This document shows positions 35,893 through 45,015 of a DNA stretch of 64,000 bases, piece by piece. Location of the stretch: contig CANNFU010000001.1 in assembly GCA_947503965.1 (NCBI GenBank), forward strand, positions 845,427 through 909,426, in the 5' to 3' direction. This stretch comes from an uncultured Paracoccaceae bacterium (lineage in GTDB: Bacteria > Pseudomonadota > Alphaproteobacteria > Rhodobacterales > Rhodobacteraceae). The notes under the pieces are model-generated. The model was not told the origin of the DNA. It saw nothing but the letters and a program-made list of their open reading frames with translations, and did not search any database. A program made the translations under genes and the position numbers. Every line of letters starts with the position of its first letter. Within the stretch, counting starts at the first letter, position 1.

Positions 35893-35910
35893 TTTGCAAC
35901 CGGTTGCAAA
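35893..35910. promoter_or_regulatory. 18-bp perfect palindrome, second LacI operator
   Basis: TTTGCAACC|GGTTGCAAA, identical in its 18 bases to the core of the site at 31514-31535. It lies in the 114-base region between two divergent iol operons, so one bound repressor could shut both. Confidence 0.85.
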
Positions 35911-35983
35911 ATTTGTATCCTTGGATTCGAGATCACGCAAGCGGCAAAAAGCTGCCGCCCCGCGTTTTGGGGAGAGCCATCAG

Positions 35984-37843
35984 ATGAGCGACAAGACCAT
36001 TCGCCTGACCACGGCGCAGGCGATCATCCGCTATCTGGACAACCAGTTCATCGTCATCGACGGGCAGGAAATGCGCCTGTGCGGTGGCGGGTTCGGCATC
36101 TTCGGCCATGGCAATGTGACCTGTCTGGGCGAGGCGCTGTATGATCACCGCGCGACCCTGCCGCTTTATCGTGGGCAGAACGAACAGGGGATGGGCTTTG
36201 CCGCTGCTGGTTACACGAAGCAGTGGCTGCGCCAGCGGTTCATGTTCTGCACGGCGAGTGCGGGGCCGGGCACGGCGAACCTGCTGACCTCTGCCGCTTT
36301 GGCCCATGCCAACCGGTTACCGGTGCTGATGCTGTGTGGTGATACGTTTCTGACCCGCCTGCCCGATCCGGTGTTGCAGCAGTTGGAGCATTTCGGGAAC
36401 CCGGCCTATGGGCTGAACGATGCGTTCAAGGCGGTCAGCCGCTATTGGGACCGGATCACGCATCCCGCACAGGTCATCCAATCCCTGCCTGCTGCGATTT
36501 CCACCATGCTGGATCCGGCGGATTGCGGCCCCGCCTTTATCGGCCTGCCGCAGGATGTGCAGGGCTGGGCTTACGATTATCCAGAGGCGTTCTTTGCCAA
36601 GCGTGTGCATCGAATCCGCCGCGTCACACCGGACCAGAACGAGGTTGCGGCGGCCATGGACGCGCTGCGCAGCGCCCAGCGCCCGCTGATCATTGCCGGT
36701 GGCGGCGTGCAATACAGCCGAGCCGTGGCCGAACTGACAGCCTTTGCCGAGGATCATCAGATCCCGGTGGTCGAGACGATCGCGGGCCGTGCGAATATGA
36801 AGGCGGATCATCCGCTGAATATCGGACCTGTCGGCGTGACCGGATCGGACAGTGCCAATGCGGTTGCGGAACGGGCGGATGTGGTGCTGGCTGTTGGCAC
36901 GCGGTTGCAGGACTTTACGACCGGGTCGTGGACCGCCTTTGCCAAGGATGCGCAGTTCATCGGCCTGAATGCCGCCCGGCATGACGCAATCAAGCATATG
37001 TCACTGCCGGTGGTGGGGGATGCCAAGCGCGGGTTGGAATTGTTGCAGCGCGACAGCTACAAAGCACCGCAGGACTGGGTCGATTTCGCCAAGGCGCAGC
37101 GTGCGAACTGGGATGAATATGTGGCCGGGAATGTTGCCCATGGCAATCGCCCGAATTCCTATGCGCAGGCGATTGGCGTTGTGAATGATCTCTGCGACCC
37201 ACGCGACCGGATTGTCGCCGCTGCCGGGGGTTTGCCGGCAGAGGTCACCGCCAACTGGCGCACGCTGGATATCGGGACGGTGGATGTGGAGTTCGGGTTC
37301 TCCTGCATGGGCTATGAAATCGCAGGTGGCTGGGGCGCGCGCATCGCACAGGCCGAGCGCGAACCGGATCAGGATACCATCGTGTTTACTGGCGATGGAT
37401 CGTACCTGTTGATGAATTCGGACGTCTATTCATCGGTACTGACCGGCAAAAAGCTGATCATTATGGTGCTGGATAACGGTGGCTTTGCCGTCATCAACAA
37501 GCTGCAGAACAATACCGGCAACGAGAGTTACAACAACCTGATTGCGGATACGCCCACGGCCACGGCACCGTTTGCGGTGGATTTCGAGGCGCATGCGGCG
37601 GCCATGGGGGCCACAGCGGAAACGGTCGCCAACCCGGCTGAATTGGGCGAGGCGTTCAAGCGGGCGAAGGCCAGCGACAAGACATATGTGATCGTCATGA
37701 AGGTCGATGCCTACGAAGGCTGGACGACGGAAGGCCACACATGGTGGGAAGTGGGCACGCCGCATGTGTCGGATAACGCCAAGGTGACCGCAGCGCATAA
37801 GGATCAGGAAGCCACCCGCAGCAAGCAGCGCAAGGGCGTTTGA
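35984..37843 (+). CDS. iolD: 3D-trihydroxycyclohexane-1,2-dione hydrolase (acylhydrolase)
   Basis: 619 residues, normal for IolD. ThDP-dependent enzyme: catalytic-Glu region YRGQNEQGMGFAA, mid domain, and the ThDP/Mg motif GDGSYLLMNSDVYSS...LDNGGF. Hydrolytically opens trihydroxycyclohexanedione to 5-deoxy-glucuronate. Start at 35984 follows GGGGAGAG; the frame is open upstream into the operator, without similarity. First gene of the iolDCBJG operon; its TGA overlaps the iolC start by one base (TGATG). Confidence 0.95.
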   Translation: MSDKTIRLTTAQAIIRYLDNQFIVIDGQEMRLCGGGFGIFGHGNVTCLGEALYDHRATLPLYRGQNEQGMGFAAAGYTKQWLRQRFMFCTASAGPGTANLLTSAALAHANRLPVLMLCGDTFLTRLPDPVLQQLEHFGNPAYGLNDAFKAVSRYWDRITHPAQVIQSLPAAISTMLDPADCGPAFIGLPQDVQGWAYDYPEAFFAKRVHRIRRVTPDQNEVAAAMDALRSAQRPLIIAGGGVQYSRAVAELTAFAEDHQIPVVETIAGRANMKADHPLNIGPVGVTGSDSANAVAERADVVLAVGTRLQDFTTGSWTAFAKDAQFIGLNAARHDAIKHMSLPVVGDAKRGLELLQRDSYKAPQDWVDFAKAQRANWDEYVAGNVAHGNRPNSYAQAIGVVNDLCDPRDRIVAAAGGLPAEVTANWRTLDIGTVDVEFGFSCMGYEIAGGWGARIAQAEREPDQDTIVFTGDGSYLLMNSDVYSSVLTGKKLIIMVLDNGGFAVINKLQNNTGNESYNNLIADTPTATAPFAVDFEAHAAAMGATAETVANPAELGEAFKRAKASDKTYVIVMKVDAYEGWTTEGHTWWEVGTPHVSDNAKVTAAHKDQEATRSKQRKGV

Positions 37844-38823
37844 TGGATGTTTTCGCGGGCATACGGCGCAACGACTTTCTTGTCGTCGGTCGCGTGGGGA
37901 TGGACATGTTTCCCGACCCGCCGGGAACGGGCATCGAGGACGCCACCGTGATGCACGTGGACATGGGCGGCTCTTCGGCCAATATCGCCGCCGGTCTGGT
38001 CAAGCTGGGGGGTAAGGCGGCGCTGGTGACTTGCGTATCGGATGATGCAATCGGCCGTGCCTGCCTCAAGATGCTCGACCACTACGGTGTGGATGCGATC
38101 CATGTGCGTACCGTGGGCGGCGAGGCCCGCAATTCGCTGGCGATCTATGAGAGCCGGGTGGAAGCGCACCAATCGGTGATCTATCGCAATGGCGCTGCCG
38201 ATTTCGAAATGACCGAGGCCGATGTGGCCGCAATTGATTATGGCCAATATGGCGCGCTGGTCACGGCAGGCACGGTCTTTGCCGCTGAACCGTCGCGCAG
38301 CGCTGCGTTCAGGGCGTTTGAGATGGCGCGGGCTGCAGGCCTGCCGATTATCTTTGACATTGATTATCGGCCCTATTCCTGGCCCTCGGCGCAGGTGGCG
38401 GCTGATGTGCTGTCGCGTGCGGGGGCACTGTCCGATGTGATTGTCGGCAATGACGAAGAATTCGGCTTCATGGCAGGCGGCATCGACAAGGGGCGGCAAA
38501 AGGCGCGCGATCTGGCGGCCGCGACCGCAGATATCGTCATCTACAAGATGGGCGAAAAGGGCGCGATCACCTTGCACGCAGGCAGGGAAACCCGCACCGG
38601 CATCTATGCCGTCGACGCACTTAAACCCACTGGGGCGGGCGACAGTTTCATGGCCGGGCTGTTGTCGGGCATCGCTGCGGGCCAGACAGTGCATGACGCG
38701 GTGCTGCGCGGCTCTGCCTGTGCGGCCATCGTTGTGGGCAAACCCGGTTGCACCCCTGCCATGCCCTATCCTGCCGATCTTGACGCGTTTCTTGCCGCGC
38801 ATCCCGGCCCGACAGATCCTTGA
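37843..38823 (+). CDS. iolC: 5-dehydro-2-deoxygluconokinase-type PfkB sugar kinase
   Basis: 326 residues of the ribokinase/PfkB family, with the N-terminal GGSSANIAAGLVKLGGKA (PfkB signature 1 area) and the C-terminal catalytic DALKPTGAGDSFMAG, Asp as base. Phosphorylates 5-dehydro-2-deoxygluconate. Only the kinase part is present; the DUF2090 extension fused to IolC in many relatives is absent. Coupled to iolD by TGATG. Confidence 0.93.
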   Translation: MDVFAGIRRNDFLVVGRVGMDMFPDPPGTGIEDATVMHVDMGGSSANIAAGLVKLGGKAALVTCVSDDAIGRACLKMLDHYGVDAIHVRTVGGEARNSLAIYESRVEAHQSVIYRNGAADFEMTEADVAAIDYGQYGALVTAGTVFAAEPSRSAAFRAFEMARAAGLPIIFDIDYRPYSWPSAQVAADVLSRAGALSDVIVGNDEEFGFMAGGIDKGRQKARDLAAATADIVIYKMGEKGAITLHAGRETRTGIYAVDALKPTGAGDSFMAGLLSGIAAGQTVHDAVLRGSACAAIVVGKPGCTPAMPYPADLDAFLAAHPGPTDP

Positions 38824-38835
38824 AAGGACGACCCC

Positions 38836-39672
38836 ATGCATATCGCCCCTCATGACAACCTCAACAAACCAATTGTCGATGCCGATGATCCGACGGTGCC
38901 GCTGAATTATTTCAACATCGTGAAGCTGAAAAGGGGGCAGAGTTTCGATTATCAGGTGCCGGGGTATGAGACCTGTATCGTCCCTGCGACCGGCACCGTG
39001 GATGTACATGTGGAAGGGATGGATTTTCTCAAATTGGGCAACCGGGGCGACGATGTCTGGGATGGTGAGCCCGAGGGGGTTTATATCCCCGTAGGGGCCA
39101 AGGTGACGATCTCTTGCGTGTCAAATGACACCGAAACCTTTATCGCCGGCGCGCGGTTTGACGAGGTGCTGGAACCCTTCGATGTGCGCACCCCCGATCT
39201 GGTGCAATACGGGTCGGACGACACCAAGACCCACCGCAAGATCAAGCATATTCTGGGCCAGAAGGAACATGGCAAGGTGGGCCGCCTGCTGGTGTCAGAG
39301 CTGTTTACGGTGGGGCAAGGCGGCTGGTCCGGCTTTCCGGCGCATAAGCATGACACGGATAACTTGCCGCATGAGACCCGCCATGATGAGACGTATAACT
39401 TCCGCTTTCGCCCCAAACATGGGTCGGGCGTGCAGATATTGCAGCGGGAGGAGGGCAAGCCAGGGGATGCCTATCAGTTGATGGATGGGTCCACGATCAT
39501 GATCGACAAGGGCTATCACCCTTGTGCAGTGATGCCCGGCTACGAAATGTATTACTTCACGATCCTTGGCGGCCTGAGCCAGCGCAGTCTGGTGCAATAT
39601 TTTCAGCCAACCCATGCCTATCAGATCGAGACGATCCCCGGCATCAAGGATATGGTCGCCAAGTTCAAATAA
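38836..39672 (+). CDS. iolB: 5-deoxy-glucuronate isomerase
   Basis: 278 residues of the IolB/KduI bicupin family. Metal-binding His/Glu stretch FPAHKHDTDNLPHETRHDETYNFRF, and HPCAVMPGYEMYYFTILGG near the C-terminus. Converts 5-deoxy-glucuronate to 5-dehydro-2-deoxygluconate, the IolC substrate. GAAAGGACG precedes the ATG, 12 bases after iolC. Confidence 0.95.
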   Translation: MHIAPHDNLNKPIVDADDPTVPLNYFNIVKLKRGQSFDYQVPGYETCIVPATGTVDVHVEGMDFLKLGNRGDDVWDGEPEGVYIPVGAKVTISCVSNDTETFIAGARFDEVLEPFDVRTPDLVQYGSDDTKTHRKIKHILGQKEHGKVGRLLVSELFTVGQGGWSGFPAHKHDTDNLPHETRHDETYNFRFRPKHGSGVQILQREEGKPGDAYQLMDGSTIMIDKGYHPCAVMPGYEMYYFTILGGLSQRSLVQYFQPTHAYQIETIPGIKDMVAKFK

Positions 39673-39731
39673 CATCCCGGGCCGCAATCAAATTTCTGGA
39701 AATTTGATGCCCCCCAACGCTGGTATCCATC

Positions 39732-40562
39732 ATGCCGCTTGTCACGCTTGCAGATGTCCTGCAACCCGCCCTGAAAAACGGCTATGCCGTGGCTGGTCTG
39801 GTCACGCTGGGCTGGGAGGATATGCGCGCCTATGTGGCGGCAGCAGAGGCGGAAGCCGTACCGGTCATTCTGCAGGCTGGCCCGTCCTGCCGGGCGCATA
39901 CACCGCTGCCGATCCTTGGCAAGATGTTCCAACATCTGGCCGAAGGGGCAAGCGTACCTGTCGTCGCGCATCTGGATCATGGCTACACGATGGAGGAATG
40001 CCGCGAGGCGCTTGACAGCGGTTTTACCTCGTTGATGTTTGACGGCTCGCGCAAACCATTGGCGCAGAATATCGACGAGACCGCGCAAATTGCCGAAATG
40101 GCCCATGCCGCTGGGATTTCCTGCGAGGGCGAGATCGGTTTTGTCGGCTATGCGGATGGGGAAAACTCCGCCGGGACGGACCCTGACGAGGCCGCGCAGT
40201 TCGCACGCGAGACAGGCGTGGATGCGATGGCGATTTCGGTCGGGAACGTGCATTTGCAACAGGACAAGGAAGGCGGGTTGGACGAGGTCCGCATCCGGGC
40301 CATTGAAGCGGTGACAGATGTGCCGCTGGTGATCCATGGCGGGTCGGGTGTTCCGGTGTCACAACGCAGCGCGTTGGCGCGCGGGTCCAATATCTGCAAG
40401 TTCAATATCGGGACGGAGTTGCGCATGGCCTTCGGTGCCGCCCTGCGCGCGGCGGTGCATGCCGACCCTGACAGATTTGACCGGGTGCAGATCCTGAAGG
40501 GCACACATGACCCGCTTGTCGCTGCAACGCGACAGGTTTTGCAGGCATTCAAGGGGCAATGA
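39732..40562 (+). CDS. iolJ: class II fructose-bisphosphate aldolase family (IolJ-like)
   Basis: 276 residues, zinc-dependent class II aldolase: VVAHLDHGYTMEECREALDSGFTSLMFDGS holds the catalytic and zinc-binding region, EGEIGFVGYADG and VIHGGSGVP the other metal/phosphate sites, and KFNIGTELR the substrate Arg. In this operon the expected job is cleavage of 6-phospho-5-dehydro-2-deoxygluconate to malonate semialdehyde and dihydroxyacetone phosphate. A tagatose- or fructose-bisphosphate aldolase would look similar, so the symbol rests on context. Confidence 0.85.
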   Translation: MPLVTLADVLQPALKNGYAVAGLVTLGWEDMRAYVAAAEAEAVPVILQAGPSCRAHTPLPILGKMFQHLAEGASVPVVAHLDHGYTMEECREALDSGFTSLMFDGSRKPLAQNIDETAQIAEMAHAAGISCEGEIGFVGYADGENSAGTDPDEAAQFARETGVDAMAISVGNVHLQQDKEGGLDEVRIRAIEAVTDVPLVIHGGSGVPVSQRSALARGSNICKFNIGTELRMAFGAALRAAVHADPDRFDRVQILKGTHDPLVAATRQVLQAFKGQ

Positions 40563-40563
40563 C

Positions 40564-41550
40564 ATGCTGAATATCGGACTTTTGGGATGTGGGCGGATCG
40601 GGCAGGTGCATGCGGCGTCCATCGCGCGGCTGAATCATGCGCGACTTGTGGCGGTGGCGGATGCCGTACCGGATGCGGCGGCAGCACTAGCCGCCCGCAC
40701 CGGGGCAGAGGTCCGCAGCAGCGACGCGATTATCGCAAGCGATGATGTGGATGCCATCATCATCGGCACCCCGACCGACACCCATTACGACCTGATCCAT
40801 GCCGCAGCCAAGGCGGGCAAGGCGATCTTCTGCGAAAAGCCAGTGGACATGTCCGCAGAGCGCATTCGCGACTGTATCACCGTGGTCGAGGATCAAGGCG
40901 TCGCGTTCCTGACCGCCTTCAACCGCCGGTTCGATCCGAACTTTGCGCATATTCAGGCGCGGATTGCGGGCGGAGAGATTGGCGATGTGGAAATCGTGAC
41001 GATCCTGTCGCGCGACCCTGCCCCACCGCCGATGTCCTATATCACAAGCTCTGGCGGGATTTTCCGCGATATGATGATCCATGATTTTGACATGGCGCGA
41101 TTTCTGTTGGGTGAAGAACCGGTGCAGGTCTATGCGGTAGGATCATCGCTGGTTGACCCCGCCATCGGGGCTGCGGGCGATGTGGATACGGCGGCGGTGA
41201 CGCTGACAACGGCCAGCGGCAAAATCTGCCAGATCTCGAATTCACGCCGCGCGACCTATGGCTATGATCAGCGGATCGAGGTGCATGGGTCACGCGGCAT
41301 GCTGCGGGCCGGGAACGTGCTGGAAAACACGGTCGAGGCGGCAACCGAAACCGGGTTCAACCGCGCACCGACGATGCATTTCTTTCTGGAACGGTACGAG
41401 CGGGCCTATATCAACGAGATGGCGCATTTCGTGCAAGCCGTGGCGGCCGGCAAAGCGCCAACCCCCGGCATCGAGGACGGGCTGCGCGCGCAGCTTCTGG
41501 CGGACGCTGCGGCCCTGTCGCTGGAAACGGCTGCGCCTGTCAGGCTGTGA
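40564..41550 (+). CDS. iolG: inositol 2-dehydrogenase-like Gfo/Idh/MocA oxidoreductase
   Basis: 328 residues from the ATG at 40564. Rossmann GLLGCGRIGQVHA, CEKPVDMS with the catalytic Lys, and SGGIFRDMMIHDFDMARFLLGEEP with the Asp/His pair typical of myo-inositol dehydrogenases. Oxidises myo-inositol to scyllo-inosose with NAD+, the first step of the pathway. Last gene of the plus-strand operon. No iolA (methylmalonate semialdehyde dehydrogenase) gene follows. Confidence 0.92.
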   Translation: MLNIGLLGCGRIGQVHAASIARLNHARLVAVADAVPDAAAALAARTGAEVRSSDAIIASDDVDAIIIGTPTDTHYDLIHAAAKAGKAIFCEKPVDMSAERIRDCITVVEDQGVAFLTAFNRRFDPNFAHIQARIAGGEIGDVEIVTILSRDPAPPPMSYITSSGGIFRDMMIHDFDMARFLLGEEPVQVYAVGSSLVDPAIGAAGDVDTAAVTLTTASGKICQISNSRRATYGYDQRIEVHGSRGMLRAGNVLENTVEAATETGFNRAPTMHFFLERYERAYINEMAHFVQAVAAGKAPTPGIEDGLRAQLLADAAALSLETAAPVRL

Positions 41551-41700
41551 TCTTCTGAAGACGAGGCGTCACGTGGTCAGCCCTTTGTCGTCCCGCCAGC
41601 GCTGATCAATCATGTCATTGCAGGTCGCTCATCAGGGCAATTCCTGGTGATATTCACAACGTTGCGGCTTTTATTCATCCACAACCCTCCGAACCGGCAT

Positions 41701-41725
41701 GGAACGCTAACGCACTGGTTGCGTT
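41701..41725 (+). promoter_or_regulatory. candidate EcfG-type promoter
   Basis: GGAAC (41701-41705), 16 bases, CGTT (41722-41725): an exact match to the alphaproteobacterial general-stress sigma factor consensus GGAAC-N16/17-CGTT, 44 bases ahead of the small membrane-protein ATG. A chance match of this form is expected about once in a window of this size, so position and orientation are the main support. Confidence 0.45.
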
Positions 41726-41768
41726 TTGTTTCCATACGAGAACGTGAAACGAAAAAAAGGAGACCACC

Positions 41769-41939
41769 ATGGAAAGCGGATTTGTCGTTATCATGCTTGC
41801 GCTTTTTACGCTACTGGCCGTTATCGTCATGGCCATCGTGAGCAAGCGCAAGACAGAGCAGCGTATGGCAAATGACACGGCTGAGAAATCAACGCTGGCG
41901 GCTGACAAGTCGTCACATGGCAAGCCGGCTGACGTTTAA
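41769..41939 (+). CDS. small membrane protein, unknown
   Basis: 56 residues: one N-terminal membrane helix (about 4-24, FVVIMLALFTLLAVIVMAIV) followed by a charged, probably cytoplasmic tail. Too short for most ORF callers but well supported: AAAAAAAGGAG precedes the ATG, and the next gene follows after 14 bases. No known family. It may anchor or regulate the App1-type phosphatase, or be a stress-induced membrane peptide given the promoter upstream. Confidence 0.7.
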   Translation: MESGFVVIMLALFTLLAVIVMAIVSKRKTEQRMANDTAEKSTLAADKSSHGKPADV

Positions 41940-41953
41940 TTGAAGGACAACAA

Positions 41954-42955
41954 ATGGCAATGAAACTTGCCCTGGCCCGCATCGCGTCTCGCATAGAGCG
42001 TGGGCTGGATAAGGTACGGCGCGGCCCCGCTGCGGATAATCCGATCATTGATTGTTATGGGGGATATACAACGCCTGACATGATCATTTTGCGGGGTCGC
42101 GTGCTTGCCAAGGCACGTGCCATCAGCGCCGTTGGCGAACAGGGACGCTGGCGCAATTTTCTTGATTTCTTAAGTCTTTTCCGAACTGATGAATTGCGCG
42201 GCGTGGAAATTGTGGCCAGCGATGGTACGGCGCGCACGATCACTGATGAGGAGGGTTTTTTCACCCTGTCCATCCATCTGCCGACACCCGACATTCCGAA
42301 GGTAATCGGCATTCGTGCTGCTGGTACGGACCAAACACATGACGTCCCCATCTTTTCCAGCCGCGATGAATCCATCGGTGTCATTTCCGATATAGACGAT
42401 ACACTGTTGAAAACCGGTGCCTTTTCGTTGATCCGGAATTTGTGGACCTCTGCGACGGGTAATGTGCATCAGCGCGAAGTGTTTGCGGACGCGACCCAGC
42501 TTTTGCAGCAATTCGCCGAACAGGGTGCGTGTTTTTTCTATGTCAGTTCGTCGCCTTGGAATTTGTATGATTATCTGCAATCCATCTTTGCGCGCACCGG
42601 GTTGCCATTGGGCCCGTTTTTTCTGCGTGATCTTGGTATCTCTGAAACACAGTTCATCACCGGGACCCATGGCGATCATAAAACGATGGCTATTCAAAAG
42701 ATCCTTAATGCGAACCCTCATCTGACTTTTACGCTCGTGGGTGATACCGGGCAGCATGATCCGCATATCTATGCGGATATTGTCGATCAGCATGCAGACC
42801 GCATTGATCAGGTTATCCTTAGACAACCGAATAATGGGCCATTGTCCGAAAGGATTAGCCAAGATCTGGCAAGGATCGAAGCTGCGGGCGTCCCTGTATC
42901 AATGGATCAGGATTACCGGGCCCTGCTGTCGTCGGTCGTCAAGACCGTGGCATGA
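41954..42955 (+). CDS. App1-family phosphatase (DUF2183)
   Basis: 333 residues (ATG at 41954, GAAGGAC upstream). The C-terminal half is a HAD-like DUF2183/App1 domain: SDIDDTLLKTG (nucleophile Asp), YVSSSPWNLYD, GDHKT and FTLVGDTGQHDPHIY. App1 in yeast is a phosphatidate phosphatase; bacterial members are presumed lipid phosphatases. The N-terminal half has a beta-rich region (ILRGRVL...ASDGTARTITDEEGFF). Weakly basic N-terminus and no signal peptide, so cytoplasmic. Pairs with the small membrane protein ahead of it. Confidence 0.9.
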   Translation: MAMKLALARIASRIERGLDKVRRGPAADNPIIDCYGGYTTPDMIILRGRVLAKARAISAVGEQGRWRNFLDFLSLFRTDELRGVEIVASDGTARTITDEEGFFTLSIHLPTPDIPKVIGIRAAGTDQTHDVPIFSSRDESIGVISDIDDTLLKTGAFSLIRNLWTSATGNVHQREVFADATQLLQQFAEQGACFFYVSSSPWNLYDYLQSIFARTGLPLGPFFLRDLGISETQFITGTHGDHKTMAIQKILNANPHLTFTLVGDTGQHDPHIYADIVDQHADRIDQVILRQPNNGPLSERISQDLARIEAAGVPVSMDQDYRALLSSVVKTVA

Positions 42956-43153
42956 TTGAGTGAAGAAGGTGTAATCGCCGCTGCACATCTGTCACGGCAA
43001 TCAGGGATGACGATTGTAAGCGTTACGTCTGGCACCAGCCGCGCGTTGTGTGTCAGAGCGTTATCCAATTGATCTACAATGCTAGTTTAACAGCGCGAGG
43101 GAAGTCGGGCGGGCCGTCAGCCAAGGTATGGCTCAGATTATGAGGACGACAAT

Positions 43154-44020
43154 CTAGACCGCAGCCTTGCGGCTTTCGTCCAGGTAAATCTCGCGCAATC
43201 TGGCGGCGACGGGGCCGGGTGTGCCGCCACCAATCGCCGTGCCGTCAATCTCGACCACGGGCATCACGAATGTGCTGGCCGAGGTGATAAACGCCTCATC
43301 CGCTTCCTGCGCTTCGGCAATAGTAAAGCTGCGTTCTTCGACCTTCATCTGTGCTTCTTTGGCGAAACGCAAAACGGCAGCACGGGTGATCCCGTGCAGG
43401 ATTTCATTGCCCAGATGACGGGTGATGATCGTATTGTTTTTAATGATGTAAGCATTGTTTGACGTGCCTTCTGTCACCGCCCCATCCTCGACCATCCAGG
43501 CGTCATCGGCGCCGGCGGCTTTGGCCATCATCTTGCCCATCGACGGAAACAAAAGCTGCACGGTTTTGATATCGCGGCGCGCCCAGCGCTGATCCTCAAT
43601 GGAAATCACTTTGATGCCCTTCTGCGCCGCAGGGTTGTCGGCCAGCCCCGGCTTGTTCTGTGTGAACAGCACAACCGTCGGGACGGTTGTGGTCGGGTCG
43701 GGAAAGACAAAGTCACGGTCCGCAGCGGCCCCGCGCGTGATTTGCAGATAAACCAGCCCCTCATCCACGTCATTCAGGCGCACCAATTCCCTGTGTATTT
43801 CCAGAAGGTCAGGCAAACAGGCCGGATGGGGCATATCCAATTCACCCAAGGACCGCTCTAACCGCTTCGCGTGGCCATCGAAATCAATCAGCTTACCGTC
43901 CAGGACCGATGTCACTTCGTAAACGCCATCCGCCATCAAGAACCCACGATCAAAGACCGAGACTTTGGCTTCGTTTTCAGGCAGGTAGTCGCCGTTGACA
44001 TAGACAGTGCGCATGGTCAT
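43154..44020 (-). CDS. dat: D-amino acid aminotransferase, class IV
   Basis: 288 residues of the PLP fold-type IV family: FDRGFLMADGVYEV at the N-terminus, the PLP lysine in WARRDIKTVQLL (about residue 146), and EGTSNNAYII. D-alanine:2-oxoglutarate-type transaminase, interconverting D-amino acids and D-glutamate. Start at 44020 overlaps the dgcA stop (ATGA); an ATG two codons later is also possible. Behind dgcN-dgcA it can channel amino groups of D-amino acids to D-glutamate for degradation. A branched-chain or aminodeoxychorismate lyase role is unlikely in this context. Confidence 0.9.
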   Translation of the reverse strand: MTMRTVYVNGDYLPENEAKVSVFDRGFLMADGVYEVTSVLDGKLIDFDGHAKRLERSLGELDMPHPACLPDLLEIHRELVRLNDVDEGLVYLQITRGAAADRDFVFPDPTTTVPTVVLFTQNKPGLADNPAAQKGIKVISIEDQRWARRDIKTVQLLFPSMGKMMAKAAGADDAWMVEDGAVTEGTSNNAYIIKNNTIITRHLGNEILHGITRAAVLRFAKEAQMKVEERSFTIAEAQEADEAFITSASTFVMPVVEIDGTAIGGGTPGPVAARLREIYLDESRKAAV

Positions 44021-44973
44021 CCCCACAGTGCGGCGGCGGGCGGGTGCACGCCGTGTTCATCGAATAGCAATGGTGCATCCCGGTCTTCGGCCAATAACAG
44101 CGGCCCGTCAAGATCAGTAAAGGCCACGCCTTGCGCGAGGATCGTTGCAGGGGCCATCGCCAGCGATGATCCCAACATGCAGCCCACCATGATGTCGTAG
44201 CCTTGTGCGATTGCTTCGCTTTTCAGAGCAAGCGCTTCGGTCAGGCCACCGGCTTTATCCAGTTTGATGTTCACCATGTCATACTTGCCTTTCAGCCCCG
44301 GCAGGCTGGCGCGATCATGACAGCTTTCATCGGCACAGACAGGCAATGGCCGCGCAATCTCGGCCAGCATCCCGTCATCACCGGCGGGCAATGGCTGTTC
44401 CACCATACGGACACCCAGACGGATCAAATGCGGTGCCAGATCAGCATAGATATCAGCCGTCCAGCCTTCGTTCGCATCCACGATAATCGGCGCATCGGGC
44501 GCGCCGCGGCGCACGGCTTCCAACCGGGCCATATCGTCGGGTGTTCCCAGTTTTATCTTCAATAGCGGCCGTTTCGCGTTCAGGGCGGCCTGTGCCTGCA
44601 TCGTATCAGGGGTGTCCAGCGACAGGGTAAATGCCGTGATTTCCGGCCGTGGCGCGGGTAATCCCAGCAGGTCCCAGACCCGCCGACCGGCCTGCTTTGC
44701 CGCCAGATCCCAAAGCGCGCAATCCACCGCATTGCGGGCGGCGCCTGCAGGCAGGAGGGTCTGTAAACTTTTCTGCGTCAGCGTTTCTGGCAGGCTTTTG
44801 ATCTGTGCCGTCACGGATTCCAGCGTCTCGCCGTAGCGGGCATAGGGCACGCATTCCCCACGCCCCACACCATCAAGTGTCACCGTCAGCACATCTGCCT
44901 GGCTGCGCGACCCGCGCGCGATCGTGAAGACCTGCGCAAGCCGAAACACATCGTGGGTCACGTCAATCTGCAT
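44017..44973 (-). CDS. dgcA: N-acetyl-D-glutamate racemase (dipeptide-epimerase-like enolase superfamily)
   Basis: 318 residues of the muconate lactonizing/enolase superfamily: LLKIKLG carries the KxK base, IVDANEGW, VEQPLP and CADES the metal ligands, and NIKLDKAGGL the second base. Formerly annotated as L-Ala-D/L-Glu epimerase. Next to dgcN the expected reaction is conversion of N-acetyl-D-glutamate to the L form in the D-glutamate pathway described in marine bacteria. Overlaps dat (ATGA). Confidence 0.9.
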   Translation of the reverse strand: MQIDVTHDVFRLAQVFTIARGSRSQADVLTVTLDGVGRGECVPYARYGETLESVTAQIKSLPETLTQKSLQTLLPAGAARNAVDCALWDLAAKQAGRRVWDLLGLPAPRPEITAFTLSLDTPDTMQAQAALNAKRPLLKIKLGTPDDMARLEAVRRGAPDAPIIVDANEGWTADIYADLAPHLIRLGVRMVEQPLPAGDDGMLAEIARPLPVCADESCHDRASLPGLKGKYDMVNIKLDKAGGLTEALALKSEAIAQGYDIMVGCMLGSSLAMAPATILAQGVAFTDLDGPLLLAEDRDAPLLFDEHGVHPPAAALWG

Positions 44974-45015
44974 GGCTTACCTGTATTACGCGCATGACCA
45001 TCCCCGGCGCAGCCA

